Assembly: GCF_904848165.1 (NCBI RefSeq)
Contig: NZ_LR884459.1
Span: 3,534,001 to 3,598,000 of the forward strand
Reading direction: 5' to 3'
Source of the DNA: Psychrobacter arenosus
GTDB taxonomy: Bacteria; Pseudomonadota; Gammaproteobacteria; Pseudomonadales; Moraxellaceae
DNA: 64,000 nucleotides
The first letter of the stretch is position 1; each line of letters begins with the position of its first letter. This document shows positions 20,349 to 29,700 of the stretch, piece by piece. Both the position numbers and the translations under genes were made by a program. The notes beneath the pieces are model-generated. The model was not told where the DNA came from. It made no database searches and worked only from the letters and a program-made list of their open reading frames with translations.

Positions 20349-21149
20349 ATGAAACGTTTTGCCACTTTAGGCTTGTCTGCTGCTATGGCCGCTATGTTAG
20401 TCACTGGCTGCACCAATATGAGTATGGATAGTGATAGCAACCATGCAGCCGATACCGTCCAGGTCGTCGCTGCGGATAAAGCGCCTGTACCACAACAGGG
20501 CTTTCGCTTTAGTGACGCGGAAAACTTCGACATCGCTAATAAGGACAAACTCTCTTGGCGAGTATTCTATGACAAGCCATCTACAGGCGCGGATGCCAAA
20601 TGGTTTGATGCGGTCAAGCGCGGTGACCTAGCTACGGTCAAATATATGGTGGCACATGGTCAAGGTTTAGAAGCCAAAGACACAGGCAGCCTTGAGCAAA
20701 CGGCGCTAGGTTGGGCAGCATTTATTGGCTATGAAGATATGGTAGATTATTTAGTCGCACAGGGAGCCGATCTCTATGCCACCGATAAAGGCGACGTCTA
20801 TAATGTCATGAAGTCTGCTGTATTGGGCAAAAATACCAATGTCGTCAAAAAGGTACATAAGCTGTTAAATGCAGATAAGCCAGTCGATCTGAATGACCAA
20901 ACGGTAGAGAGCGATGGTGAGACTTTAATCATGGTAGCGGCGAGTAATAATCGCATTGAGACGGTAAAGTACTTGCTAGCACAAGGCGCCAAGCCAAACT
21001 TAGTGGCGACCACTAAAGATAAAAAAATGGGCTCATATAATCAAAGTGCTTATTCGTATGCATGTACGCGTGACCATGTCGAGATGCAAAAAATACTGGC
21101 GGCCAATGGGGCTATTAACCACCGTACGGGTAAAGCTAGTTGTGAGTAA
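20349..21149 (+). CDS. ankyrin-repeat lipoprotein
   Basis: Start taken at the ATG at 20349, since the upstream 19 residues of the longer frame are not part of a signal peptide. The leader MKRFATLGLSAAMAAMLVTGC ends in a clear lipobox. The mature part contains four to five ankyrin-like repeats (AKWFDAVKRGDLATVKYMVAHGQGL; TALGWAAFIGYEDMVDYLVAQGADL; ETLIMVAASNNRIETVKYLLAQGAKPN; YACTRDHVEMQKILAANGA), shown here in part. Such proteins mediate protein contacts in the periplasm. It is monocistronic and followed by a terminator. Confidence 0.85.
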   Translation: MKRFATLGLSAAMAAMLVTGCTNMSMDSDSNHAADTVQVVAADKAPVPQQGFRFSDAENFDIANKDKLSWRVFYDKPSTGADAKWFDAVKRGDLATVKYMVAHGQGLEAKDTGSLEQTALGWAAFIGYEDMVDYLVAQGADLYATDKGDVYNVMKSAVLGKNTNVVKKVHKLLNADKPVDLNDQTVESDGETLIMVAASNNRIETVKYLLAQGAKPNLVATTKDKKMGSYNQSAYSYACTRDHVEMQKILAANGAINHRTGKASCE

Positions 21150-21212
21150 GGGGGTTGTATTTAGGCATTGATTAGATGTTGTGATCATTTGCTAACATTG
21201 TTGATGAAATTG

Positions 21213-21248
21213 AAAAGGTCACTAGCTGTTTGTTAGTGGCCTTTTTTT
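21213..21248 (+). terminator. terminator after the ankyrin lipoprotein gene
   Basis: AAAAGGTCACTA pairs with TTAGTGGCCTTTT; seven T follow. Confidence 0.85.
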
Positions 21249-21426
21249 AGAATAGAGGTAAATAATATTGAAAATTATATGCACTCTCTATTTTTATTAC
21301 CAACTATATGATGTGGTCTTCAGTACAAAGCAGTATCTAAAAAAATATTACTTATACCGTTTAAGGATATTGTCGAGAATAAAAAAATTGGTTATATTTA
21401 GCGTTTTGGTTGTAGTGGATGTTGAT

Positions 21427-21837
21427 ATGACTAGTTATATTGACAACAACCTAACCAATGGAGAGGTTGTTGTACAAAAAGCAAAAGTAAGTTGGTGGTC
21501 ACAAGATAAACTAATATTTTTAGGAATAATCTTATTATTAGCTTACGGTATAGGGCTAATATTTTTGATAGCTGCTTACATTAATGTAACCCATACTGAG
21601 ATTGCTCTGACAAATAAACGCCTGATAATGAAAAAAGGCTTTATAAAACGAGATACTGTAGAGTTGAATTTAAGTAAAATAGAAGGACTAGTAGTCAAAC
21701 AAAGTATGACTGGACGTTTACTAAATTACGGAACATTAATTGTTTCAGGTACAGGTGAATTAAAGACCCCTCTACCTTCTATATCAGAGCCAATGGAGTT
21801 TAAAAAAGCGATTAATGAATACTTAGAAAACAGATAA
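21427..21837 (+). CDS. PH-domain membrane protein
   Basis: I take the ATG at 21427 (136 residues; MTSYIDNNLTNGEVVVQ). A longer frame begins at a TTG at 21268 with an AGAGG behind it, but its extra 53 residues look like translated AT-rich spacer. The protein has a short N-terminal stretch, a hydrophobic pair (about 27-58, LIFLGIILLLAYGIGLIFLI) and a bacterial PH-like domain (THTEIALTNKRLIMKKGFI; SKIEGLVVKQSMTGRLLNYG; LIVSGTG), the arrangement of YdbS/YdbT-type proteins. The gene and its flanks are much more AT-rich than the neighbours, which suggests transfer. Function unknown. Confidence 0.75.
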   Translation: MTSYIDNNLTNGEVVVQKAKVSWWSQDKLIFLGIILLLAYGIGLIFLIAAYINVTHTEIALTNKRLIMKKGFIKRDTVELNLSKIEGLVVKQSMTGRLLNYGTLIVSGTGELKTPLPSISEPMEFKKAINEYLENR

Positions 21838-21854
21838 GTATCAGCTTGTAAACT

Positions 21855-21887
21855 AAAAAAAACCTTATCTTTCGATAGGGTTTTTTG
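21855..21887 (+). terminator. terminator after the PH-domain gene
   Basis: AAAACCTTATC, TTTC loop, GATAGGGTTTTTT. Confidence 0.85.
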
Positions 21888-21929
21888 CATTTTATTTGTA
21901 AATCTTCATTGAACTATATATATAGAATA

Positions 21930-23003
21930 TCATCGCCAAATTTTATCCAAAACAGCAAACCAATTTTTCGCCATGATCTTTTCAATGAGAGGGTCAGAGA
22001 AGTGTCGTTGTTGCAGGCGCTCAACCAACCTATAGAGGTGAGTCGCATCCGCCAAATCATCCGGCAGTAGACAGCCATCAAAATCAGAGCCAAAACCTAC
22101 GTGGTCTTCGCCTAAATGATCAATTAGATAATCGAGATGGTCTACAATCACATCGAGGGAGGTTTGCGTGTTGCGTTGCCCATCCGCGCGAAGAAAAGCC
22201 ACATCGAAGTTTACACCTACCATCCCATCGCTTTGTTTAATGGCCGCCAGTTGCTGATCGGTCAAATTTCTGGCTTGTTGACATAAAGCGTGAGCATTGG
22301 AATGGGTCGCGACAATGGGTTGATTGACCAGCTCTAAGGCATCCCAAAAAGCCCGTTCATTCATGTGTGAGACATCGATTAGCATATGCTTTTCACTACA
22401 CGTCAGAATAAGGTCTTTGCCTTGCTGGGTGAGGCCAGAGCCTATATCAGGAGAATGCGGAAAGGGCGCGTTTAAGCCATCTCCAAAAATGCTTTTTCTA
22501 TTCCAGAGGGGGCCAATACTTCTAAGCCCTGCGTTATAGAAAACCTCCAATAACTCAGGTTGAATGGCTAAAACTTCCGCTCCTTCCATATGTAGGACTA
22601 TAGCTAATTTCTGCTGCTGCTGGCAGGCTTGGATTTGCGCTAAGGAAGTACAAATTTGAATCTGCCCGTCAGAGTGTGCCTGAAGTTGTTGCGCCAGCGC
22701 CAATTGCTCACAGCAAATATCAATGATTTGCTGAGGGCTAAAGTCAGCAGTTGAGCCTGATTCTGAGTCGGAGCCTGAGGGCGGTGATAACTTGTCAGGA
22801 TGGTTGTTTTTAACATAAGCATAGGGCGGTAGGAAAATCGAAAATAAGCCGCCCAGCCAACCTGCTTTGCGGCAACGCTGTAAATCCATATGTCCGGGCA
22901 GCGTGCCATGAATAAAATCATGGACGGGATCTGCGTTTGGACTGAGCCAAAGCCGGGTCAATAGATCATTGTGGCCATCAAAGATAATAGGCTGAGCAGT
23001 CAT
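21930..23003 (-). CDS. M19 membrane dipeptidase-like protein in the pqq operon
   Basis: Zinc dipeptidase of the renal dipeptidase family, 357 residues. The signature FDGHNDLLTRLW (metal ligands H and D), GLFSIFLPPY, VLHMEGAEVL with the bridging Glu, IDVSHMNERAFWDALE, VATHSNAHAL, and FGSDFDGCLL are all present. It starts two bases after the pqqE stop, so it is the last cistron of pqqABCDE. No pqqF or pqqG protease gene lies in the operon; the dipeptidase could help remove residues from the excised Glu-Tyr dipeptide precursor, but this is inference from position only. Confidence 0.85.
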   Translation of the reverse strand: MTAQPIIFDGHNDLLTRLWLSPNADPVHDFIHGTLPGHMDLQRCRKAGWLGGLFSIFLPPYAYVKNNHPDKLSPPSGSDSESGSTADFSPQQIIDICCEQLALAQQLQAHSDGQIQICTSLAQIQACQQQQKLAIVLHMEGAEVLAIQPELLEVFYNAGLRSIGPLWNRKSIFGDGLNAPFPHSPDIGSGLTQQGKDLILTCSEKHMLIDVSHMNERAFWDALELVNQPIVATHSNAHALCQQARNLTDQQLAAIKQSDGMVGVNFDVAFLRADGQRNTQTSLDVIVDHLDYLIDHLGEDHVGFGSDFDGCLLPDDLADATHLYRLVERLQQRHFSDPLIEKIMAKNWFAVLDKIWR

Positions 23004-23005
23004 AG

Positions 23006-24160
23006 TTAGTCCGTTACCGTACGAATAGGAATCAATTGCTCTTGACTCAATAGTTTGGAGTTTTTTGGATTGCGAAAGCGCAGTTCCTCGAAAGGTACAG
23101 GCGTCTCACTGTTCACACGTGCTTCCTCAATCAGATAGTGATAAGGCGATTTTCCACACACTGGATCGGCATTTTTGGCATCTCCCGTCAGCATAAACGC
23201 TTGGCAACGACAGCCGCCGTAATCACGCCCCTTTTCAGGACAGCTCTGGCACAGGTCAGTCATCCAATCCTCACCGCGAAACTGATTAAAGCTCGCAGAT
23301 TCATACCAAATATCCGCAAGCTGAGTGTCTCGTACGTTGGGGAACTGTATTGGCATTTGGCGGGCAGCGTGGCAAGGTAGGGCAGTGCCATCAGGGGCGA
23401 CGGTTAAGAAGATTTTACCCCAACCATCCATACAGGGTTTCGGACGTTCTTCGTAATAATCCGGCACCACAAAAATGAGTTTGCATTTAATATTTAATGC
23501 TCTGATTTTTTCACGATACTCATTGGTAATGCGTTCCGCTCTCACCACTTGGTCTTTGGTGGGCAGTAGCCCTTGTATATTCTCATAAGCCCAACCATAA
23601 AATTGACAAATAGCCAGTTCCACCGTATCGGCTTCAAGCTCCAAACACAGCTCGATAATCTGGTCAATTTGATCAATATTCTGCCGATGAATGACAAAGT
23701 TCAGCACCATTGGGTAGTCGTACTGCTTGACCAAACGGGACATCTCATACTTTTGCTCAAAGGCATGTTTGGAGCCCGCTAAAGCATTGTTCACCGTCGG
23801 ATCACTGGCTTGAAAACTAATTTGTATGTGGTCAAGACCAGCTTCTTTTAATCGCGCAATGCGAGAGGCGTTTAATCCCATACCTGAGGTGATTAAATTG
23901 GTATAAAACCCTTTGTTATGAGCATAAGCGACTAATTCTTCTAAATCTTGACGAACCAGCGGTTCACCGCCAGAAAAACCAAGCTGTACAGCGCCCATCT
24001 GCCGCGCCTGATCAAAGACATCAAACCACTCTTGCGTCGTCAGCTCTTTTTTATACTGAGCATAATCAACAGGATTAGAGCAATAAGGACACTGTAATGG
24101 GCAGCGATAGGTCAGTTCAGCCAATAGCCATAACGGCAGTCCTACGGGCGCAGTCATCAC
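23006..24160 (-). CDS. pqqE: PqqE radical SAM enzyme, PqqA Glu-Tyr crosslinker
   Basis: Radical SAM protein that forms the C-C bond between the conserved Glu and Tyr of PqqA, the first step of PQQ formation. 384 residues; the SAM cluster C20-x3-C24-x2-C27 sits in [22 protein letters not shown] follows; a SPASM domain near the C-terminus holds further cysteines ([43 protein letters not shown]). The start overlaps the end of pqqD by four bases (ATGA), indicating translational coupling. Confidence 0.97.
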   Translation of the reverse strand: MMTAPVGLPLWLLAELTYRCPLQCPYCSNPVDYAQYKKELTTQEWFDVFDQARQMGAVQLGFSGGEPLVRQDLEELVAYAHNKGFYTNLITSGMGLNASRIARLKEAGLDHIQISFQASDPTVNNALAGSKHAFEQKYEMSRLVKQYDYPMVLNFVIHRQNIDQIDQIIELCLELEADTVELAICQFYGWAYENIQGLLPTKDQVVRAERITNEYREKIRALNIKCKLIFVVPDYYEERPKPCMDGWGKIFLTVAPDGTALPCHAARQMPIQFPNVRDTQLADIWYESASFNQFRGEDWMTDLCQSCPEKGRDYGGCRCQAFMLTGDAKNADPVCGKSPYHYLIEEARVNSETPVPFEELRFRNPKNSKLLSQEQLIPIRTVTD

Positions 24161-24450
24161 AAATCAATCCAATGTTCACGTTGAGCCACTAGCATATATT
24201 CAATGATATCTTGCTCAATTTCAGGAATATCACCAAACAGGGCTTGCACCTTTTCAATAATATCGGCAATGGACGCCTTACCATCGATATGTTGCCCAAT
24301 AATACTAGCGCTTTCGTTTAATTTGATCATGCCTTCAGGGTATAACAAGACATAGGCATTCTGTGCCGGCTCAAATTGAAAGCGATAGCCATGACGCCAC
24401 ACGGGGACAATGGAGAGATCTAGGTCAGGTAAACTAGCGGGTAAACTCAT
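24157..24450 (-). CDS. pqqD: PqqD peptide chaperone
   Basis: Small RiPP-recognition protein (97 residues) that binds PqqA and presents it to PqqE. Typical features are [31 protein letters not shown] (conserved RFQ...YPEGMIKLN), an Ile-rich helix and the end [12 protein letters not shown]. Its ends overlap pqqC and pqqE by four bases each, so expression is coupled. Confidence 0.96.
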   Translation of the reverse strand: MSLPASLPDLDLSIVPVWRHGYRFQFEPAQNAYVLLYPEGMIKLNESASIIGQHIDGKASIADIIEKVQALFGDIPEIEQDIIEYMLVAQREHWIDL

Positions 24451-25214
24451 TTAAACAATCCTTTATGCCAAACATTGTCAGAGGTGACGCTTTGGTAAGG
24501 GGCTTGATTATGCACATAAGCCAAGCTCAAGGCATCTAAGATGGTCCACAAAATATCCAGTTTAAATTGTAGGATTTCCAACATGCGCTCCTGTTGTTCA
24601 ACCGTTTTGAATGAGTCTAAGGTGATGGTTAGACCATGCTCAACATCACGGCGAGCTTGACTTAAGCGCGAGCGAAAATACGTGTAGCCTTGCTCTTGAA
24701 TCCAAGGGTAATGTTTGGGCCAAGACTCTAAGCGTGACTGATGAATCTGCGGGGCAAATAACTCGGTCAATGAGCTACTAGCGGCTTCTCGCCATGACGA
24801 ACGGCGAGCAAAATTCACGTAGGCATCCACGGCAAAACGCACCCCAGGCAACACCAACTCTTCGGAAATCACTTGCTCACGCGTAAGACCTACCGCTTCT
24901 GCCAGACTTAGCCAAGCTTCACGACCACCCCCATCAGGATATACACCGTCTTGGTCAATCATGCGCTGAATCCATTCTTGACGCACCCGCTGATCCGGGC
25001 AGTTCGCCATAATCGCGGCGTCTTTTAAGGGAATGTTAATTTGATAGTAGAATCGATTGGCTACCCAAGCTTGGATTTGCTTTTGGCTCGCCTGTCCTTC
25101 ATGCATCATGATATGGAAAGGGTGGTAGATATGATAATACTGACCTTTGTTCAAAATCGCTTGTTCAAACGCCTCTACGCTAAGGGCGGTCTTCTCTTCT
25201 TGTATGGTGTTCAT
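24447..25214 (-). CDS. pqqC: PqqC pyrroloquinoline-quinone synthase
   Basis: Cofactor-free oxidase that carries out the final ring closure and eight-electron oxidation to PQQ. 255 residues, all-helical like heme oxygenase. Conserved parts: [57 protein letters not shown], and [19 protein letters not shown] near the C-terminus. It lies 11 bp behind pqqB and overlaps pqqD by four bases. Confidence 0.97.
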   Translation of the reverse strand: MNTIQEEKTALSVEAFEQAILNKGQYYHIYHPFHIMMHEGQASQKQIQAWVANRFYYQINIPLKDAAIMANCPDQRVRQEWIQRMIDQDGVYPDGGGREAWLSLAEAVGLTREQVISEELVLPGVRFAVDAYVNFARRSSWREAASSSLTELFAPQIHQSRLESWPKHYPWIQEQGYTYFRSRLSQARRDVEHGLTITLDSFKTVEQQERMLEILQFKLDILWTILDALSLAYVHNQAPYQSVTSDNVWHKGLFK

Positions 25215-25225
25215 ATTACTTCGCC

Positions 25226-26137
25226 TTACAGTTCAAACTGCATACCATCAAAAGCCACTTCAACACCGTGTCTTTTTAATTCAGCAGCCTGTTCAGATTC
25301 TTCATTCAATATCGGGTTGGTGTTATTGATATGAATTAATATTTTGCGGGAATTTTCGAGTTGATCTAAATAATGCAATGAGCCGTCTTCACCACTAATG
25401 TGTAAATGACCCATATCTTGACCAGTTTTAGTCCCGACACCGCATTCTTGCATCTCATTGTCAGTCCATAGCGTGCCATCAATCATGACGCAATCAGAAG
25501 CTTGCATAATCTGCATAACCTCATCGTCAATCTTGCCTAGACCTGGCGCATAAAAGAGTTGTTTTTGTGTTTTTAAATCTTTGACAATCAGAGCGATATT
25601 ATCACCATCATGGGGATCATTACGATGCGGCGAGTAGGGGGGTGCTGAGCTTCTAATAACCAGCGGTGTGAATTCTAACTGGCTAAAACCGTCAATGTTA
25701 AAGGTATGTTTTGGATCAATTTGATGGTATTGCAGACCGCCATTCCAATGCTGCAACATGTTGAAAATAGGAAACCCTGTCGTGAGATCTTGGTAGACCA
25801 TGTCGGTACACCAAACCGGAATCGGACAACCTTCGCGCAGAGTGAGTAGCCCAGTCGTATGGTCAAGCTGACTGTCCATCAACACCACATTCGTAATGCC
25901 TGTATCTCTCAATTGGCGAGCGGGTTGTGCTGCCTTAAATTCAAATAATTGCTGGCGAATATCAGGGGAAGCGTTAAATAGAATCCAATCTATGCCATCT
26001 TCTGATATGGCTATCGAGGATTGGGTTCGGGTTTTTGCTTGAATCGTGCCTTGACGGACGCCATGACAATTATGGCAATTGCAATTCCACTGGGGAAAAC
26101 CACCACCAGCCGCTGAGCCTAAAACATGAATATACAT
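25226..26137 (-). CDS. pqqB: PqqB, MBL-fold oxygenase/hydroxylase of PQQ synthesis
   Basis: 303-residue metallo-beta-lactamase-fold protein that hydroxylates the Glu-Tyr derived intermediate. It starts [28 protein letters not shown] with the CNCHNC structural zinc site, then [22 protein letters not shown] (metal ligands), and ends with [17 protein letters not shown]. First enzyme gene behind the terminator that separates it from pqqA. Confidence 0.97.
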   Translation of the reverse strand: MYIHVLGSAAGGGFPQWNCNCHNCHGVRQGTIQAKTRTQSSIAISEDGIDWILFNASPDIRQQLFEFKAAQPARQLRDTGITNVVLMDSQLDHTTGLLTLREGCPIPVWCTDMVYQDLTTGFPIFNMLQHWNGGLQYHQIDPKHTFNIDGFSQLEFTPLVIRSSAPPYSPHRNDPHDGDNIALIVKDLKTQKQLFYAPGLGKIDDEVMQIMQASDCVMIDGTLWTDNEMQECGVGTKTGQDMGHLHISGEDGSLHYLDQLENSRKILIHINNTNPILNEESEQAAELKRHGVEVAFDGMQFEL

Positions 26138-26156
26138 AAATTAATTTTTCCAAAAA

Positions 26157-26188
26157 ATAAAAGCCCTAATCATTTAGGGCTTTTATTT
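26157..26188 (-). terminator. intrinsic terminator between pqqA and pqqB
   Basis: AAAAGCCCTAA and TTAGGGCTTTT pair around ATGA/TCAT, followed on the minus strand by ATTTTTT. It lies 20-50 bp behind the pqqA stop codon, so a part of transcripts would end here and pqqA would be made in excess over the enzymes. Confidence 0.85.
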
Positions 26189-26207
26189 GATTTAGTTCTA
26201 GTAAATT

Positions 26208-26282
26208 TTAACGCGCTTCGAAATACATAGTGACTTCGAAACCAATACGGATGTCTTGAAAAGCTGGTTTAGTCCATTTCAT
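26208..26282 (-). CDS. pqqA: PqqA precursor peptide
   Basis: 24-residue substrate peptide for PQQ: starts [20 protein letters not shown] and ends FEAR. The Glu16 and Tyr20 of the conserved E-x3-Y motif supply the whole PQQ carbon skeleton. Its small size makes it easy to miss. The ATG at 26282 is preceded on the minus strand by CGGAGCACTCCC with a GGAG ribosome site. First gene of pqqABCDE plus dipeptidase. Confidence 0.97.
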   Translation of the reverse strand: MKWTKPAFQDIRIGFEVTMYFEAR

Positions 26283-26345
26283 GGGAGTGCTCCGGGTCAT
26301 GTCACTGGTTAATAAGTGAGGTAAGTAAAGGTAATAATCAATGGT

Positions 26346-26370
26346 ATTATACTCTTACCTATACTGTCAA
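26346..26370 (-). promoter_or_regulatory. candidate pqqA promoter
   Basis: On the minus strand a perfect TTGACA (26370-26365) and a perfect TATAAT (26351-26346) are separated by only 13 bp, shorter than the optimum of 17. Outside it an 8-bp inverted repeat, CTTACCTA (26354-26361) and TAGGTAAG (26391-26398), overlaps the -35/-10 spacer. The unusual spacing suggests activator dependence. Confidence 0.5.
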
Positions 26371-26399
26371 ACTCGTAGGAATATACTTGGTAGGTAAGT

Positions 26400-26502
26400 T
26401 GTAAGACTTTAGTTACTTGGTCTTACAGTAGTCGTTAGGCTTTGCTTGTAGTAAAAGTTGGCATATGATTTTTTAAAGCTTTTACTGCGAGCATTGCTCT
26501 TG
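26400..26502. other. intergenic inverted repeats between pqqA and the CRISPR tail
   Basis: GTAAGAC/GTCTTAC (26401-26426) and AGTAAAAG/CTTTTACT (about 26449-26485) form two hairpins. No gene is seen. Confidence 0.5.
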
Positions 26503-26549
26503 CCTTGCACCCCTAAAAAGGTCTCCCAGACCTTTTCTTAACGGGGCTC
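26503..26549 (-). terminator. structured CRISPR trailer, copy A, with intrinsic terminator
   Basis: Read on the minus strand: GAGCCCCGTTAAG, then a 9-bp hairpin AAAAGGTCT-GGG-AGACCTTTT, then TAGGGGTGCAAGG. The hairpin plus T-run is a good terminator for the array transcript. An outer stem (GCCCC with GGGG-T-GC) can also form. A related element is at 26742-26785. Confidence 0.6.
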
Positions 26550-26688
26550 AACCTGGGCGGTGTGGAAGCTACGCAAACTGGGTATGAGCGAATGTCACAG
26601 TTTATAAATCACCTAGGCGGTGTGGAAGGATTCCATCCTACCGAGATCTCAAGTATTTCATTCCTAAACTATCTGGGCGGTGTGATTC
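26541..26688 (-). CRISPR. three decayed repeats beyond the distal end of the main array
   Basis: Degenerate repeats at 26541-26568, 26601-26628 and 26661-26688 keep the GGGCGGTGTG core and the 60-bp period (32-nt spacers). They are separated from the main array by 94 bp without a repeat. They are the oldest part of the array in the direction of transcription. Confidence 0.8.
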
Positions 26689-26741
26689 TATTGATATTTA
26701 CTAGGAAGTATAACTTCTGAAAATTCTATTTAAAGAATTTT

Positions 26742-26785
26742 CCTTGCGCTGCCTAAAATTGACATGCAATTTTTTAACGGCGCTC
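26742..26785 (-). terminator. structured CRISPR trailer, copy B
   Basis: Minus strand: GAGCGCCGTTAA, hairpin AAAATTG-CATGT-CAATTTT, AGGCAGCGCAAGG. It shares the flanks GAGC-CCGTTAA and GCAAGG with copy A, while both stems differ in sequence but stay paired. It begins at the last, partly decayed repeat of the main array (26783-26810). Confidence 0.55.
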
Positions 26786-29700
26786 ATAAGTCACCTGAGC
26801 GGTGTGGAAGTGCAATGGTGAGCAAGCCGAACAAGCCGATGATTTCTAAGTCACCTGAGCGGTGTGGAAGCTCATTTGAGCTTAAAAGGGCGCTCAGGCA
26901 TGTTTCTAAGTCACCTGAGCGGTGTGGAAGAAGACTTTGTCGATGAGCTGATAGCAATGATTTTTCTAAGTCACCTGAGCGGTGTGGAAGTGGGGCACAC
27001 TCACACAAGACGACATCGACGCTTTCTAAGTCACCTGAGCGGTGTGGAAGCCTCACGATAAAGGCGCAGTCATACCGATTAATTTCTAAGTCACCTATAC
27101 GGTGTGGAAGACAGCAATCAAAGCAGGTAAGGCATCTGCTGATTTCTAAGTCACCTATGCGGTGTGGAAGTTTGATGATTCAATTGCGCTTGTTTAAACT
27201 CATTTCTAAGTCACCTATGCGGTGTGGAAGCAGCGTATCTTAAACAAATCAAACAAGATGGGTTTCTAAGTCACCTGAGCGGTGTGGAAGGGCGACTATA
27301 GAGCCATCAGGTATACCTGTATTTTCTAAGTCACCTGAGCGGTGTGGAAGGCACAAGGCCGGCACCATCATACAACCGGTACTTTCTAAGTCACCTGAGC
27401 GGTGTGGAAGTTTGGTACCGGATTTAGCAACATTAAGCACAATTTCTAAGTCACCTGAGCGGTGTGGAAGGCAAGGATAGGGTCGATATGATAAGGGTTT
27501 GCTTTCTAAGTCACCTGAGCGGTGTGGAAGAAAAATATAGCTGAGTATTATTATTATGCTGTCTTTCTAAGTCACCTGAGCGGTGTGGAAGCATATCACT
27601 GTGCCTTGGGGTTGGGTTTCAAATTTCTAAGTCACCTGAGCGGTGTGGAAGCGACAAAAGAAATAGGAATAACAATATCAGCATTTCTAAGTCACCTGAG
27701 CGGTGTGGAAGCAAGACCCTAAGACACCTGCAAGCGGTCAATGTTTCTAAGTCACCTGAGCGGTGTGGAAGGCTACTGCAGGACAGCTAGGCGTAGCAGA
27801 GCATTTCTAAGTCACCTGAGCGGTGTGGAAGAAATATTTATGGCACGCCAATTCCGAATGAATTTTCTAAGTCACCTGAGCGGTGTGGAAGTAAACATAT
27901 AACGGGGGTCCTCAATGGCCTTATTTCTAAGTCACCTGAGCGGTGTGGAAGACTTGGTTCGGCAGATTGATGATACGGTCGTATTTCTAAGTCACCTGAG
28001 CGGTGTGGAAGAAATATTTATGGCACGCCAATTCCGAATGAATTTTCTAAGTCACCTGAGCGGTGTGGAAGTAAACATATAACGGGGGTCCTCAATGGCC
28101 TTATTTCTAAGTCACCTGAGCGGTGTGGAAGACTTGGTTCGGCAGATTGATGATACGGTCGTATTTCTAAGTCACCTGAGCGGTGTGGAAGAGGCTCGCA
28201 CGGATTTACAGCCATGGATAACATTTCTAAGTCACCTGAGCGGTGTGGAAGTTCATACTTTTTAGATTTGGTCGGCTTAGTCTTTTCTAAGTCACCTGAG
28301 CGGTGTGGAAGATAAACAACAAAGACCTAAAGCTAGTAAAAAAATTTCTAAGTCACCTGAGCGGTGTGGAAGCGTACATATCGTCCATATATCTCGTATA
28401 TATCTTTCTAAGTCACCTGAGCGGTGTGGAAGGTATTAAAATTCAGAAAAAAACTAGGATTATATTTCTAAGTCACCTGAGCGGTGTGGAAGATGAAACG
28501 TGTGGCGACCCCTCTACGTTATGTTTTCTAAGTCACCTGAGCGGTGTGGAAGTCTCTAGGTTCATTATTTAGCTTCTGTAGTTATTTCTAAGTCACCTGA
28601 GCGGTGTGGAAGAGGGCAATGCTATCCATATCATTTGCAATGGTTTTCTAAGTCACCTGAGCGGTGTGGAAGTATTAGAGTTTATCGAATAACTGAACTT
28701 ACGATTTCTAAGTCACCTGAGCGGTGTGGAAGTTGGATGTTTAAGCCTTCTAAGACGGGCAATATTTCTAAGTCACCTGAGCGGTGTGGAAGGATTATAC
28801 CCACGCTCGTAAAAGCTCGCTTTGTTTCTAAGTCACCTGAGCGGTGTGGAAGCTTACCCTAAGCATCTGCCTGACCTACAAGCTTTTCTAAGTCACCTGA
28901 GCGGTGTGGAAGTAAATCATATGGAAGATTTTAGCAAAATTATTTTTCTAAGTCACCTGAGCGGTGTGGAAGGGGAGGATGTGGCGTGAGTAGTTTACCG
29001 TTAATTTCTAAGTCACCTGAGCGGTGTGGAAGGATAACAACGGCACTAAGCAGTATAAGACTGATTTCTAAGTCACCTGAGCGGTGTGGAAGTTGCTACC
29101 AACCTCATAAGCGGCGCTGCTAGTTTTCTAAGTCACCTGAGCGGTGTGGAAGATGACTTTATCCCAATGGTGGTATTAATCACATTTCTAAGTCACCTGA
29201 GCGGTGTGGAAGAATGAAGTTGATTAAAAACTGGCGAGAAATGTTTTCTAAGTCACCTGAGCGGTGTGGAAGAGTGGACGGAAACTGTGCCTGAGTGGAC
29301 GAACTTTCTAAGTCACCTGAGCGGTGTGGAAGATCCTGGAATCCTTTGGATAATCTTACCCACTTTTCTAAGTCACCTGAGCGGTGTGGAAGCGTGGCTG
29401 CGACTGCTTATCTGCTTAACTGGTTTTCTAAGTCACCTGAGCGGTGTGGAAGTGCTTACACTGCTAGAGCTGCTATCACTTCGTTTTCTAAGTCACCTGA
29501 GCGGTGTGGAAGCGCAAAACTATATAGCAACTGTCGATGAAGCATTTCTAAGTCACCTGAGCGGTGTGGAAGATTTGATGCAAGAGTTTGCCGTCCAACT
29601 GTCATTTCTAAGTCACCTGAGCGGTGTGGAAGCATTATCCCAACTGCAATCAGTTGTACCGTATTTTCTAAGTCACCTGAGCGGTGTGGAAGTAAGCGCA

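Noticed and set aside
26401..26485. Hairpins that could suggest a tRNA or small RNA gene
   Set aside because: The folding does not match a cloverleaf and there is no CCA or anticodon arm; kept only as inverted repeats.
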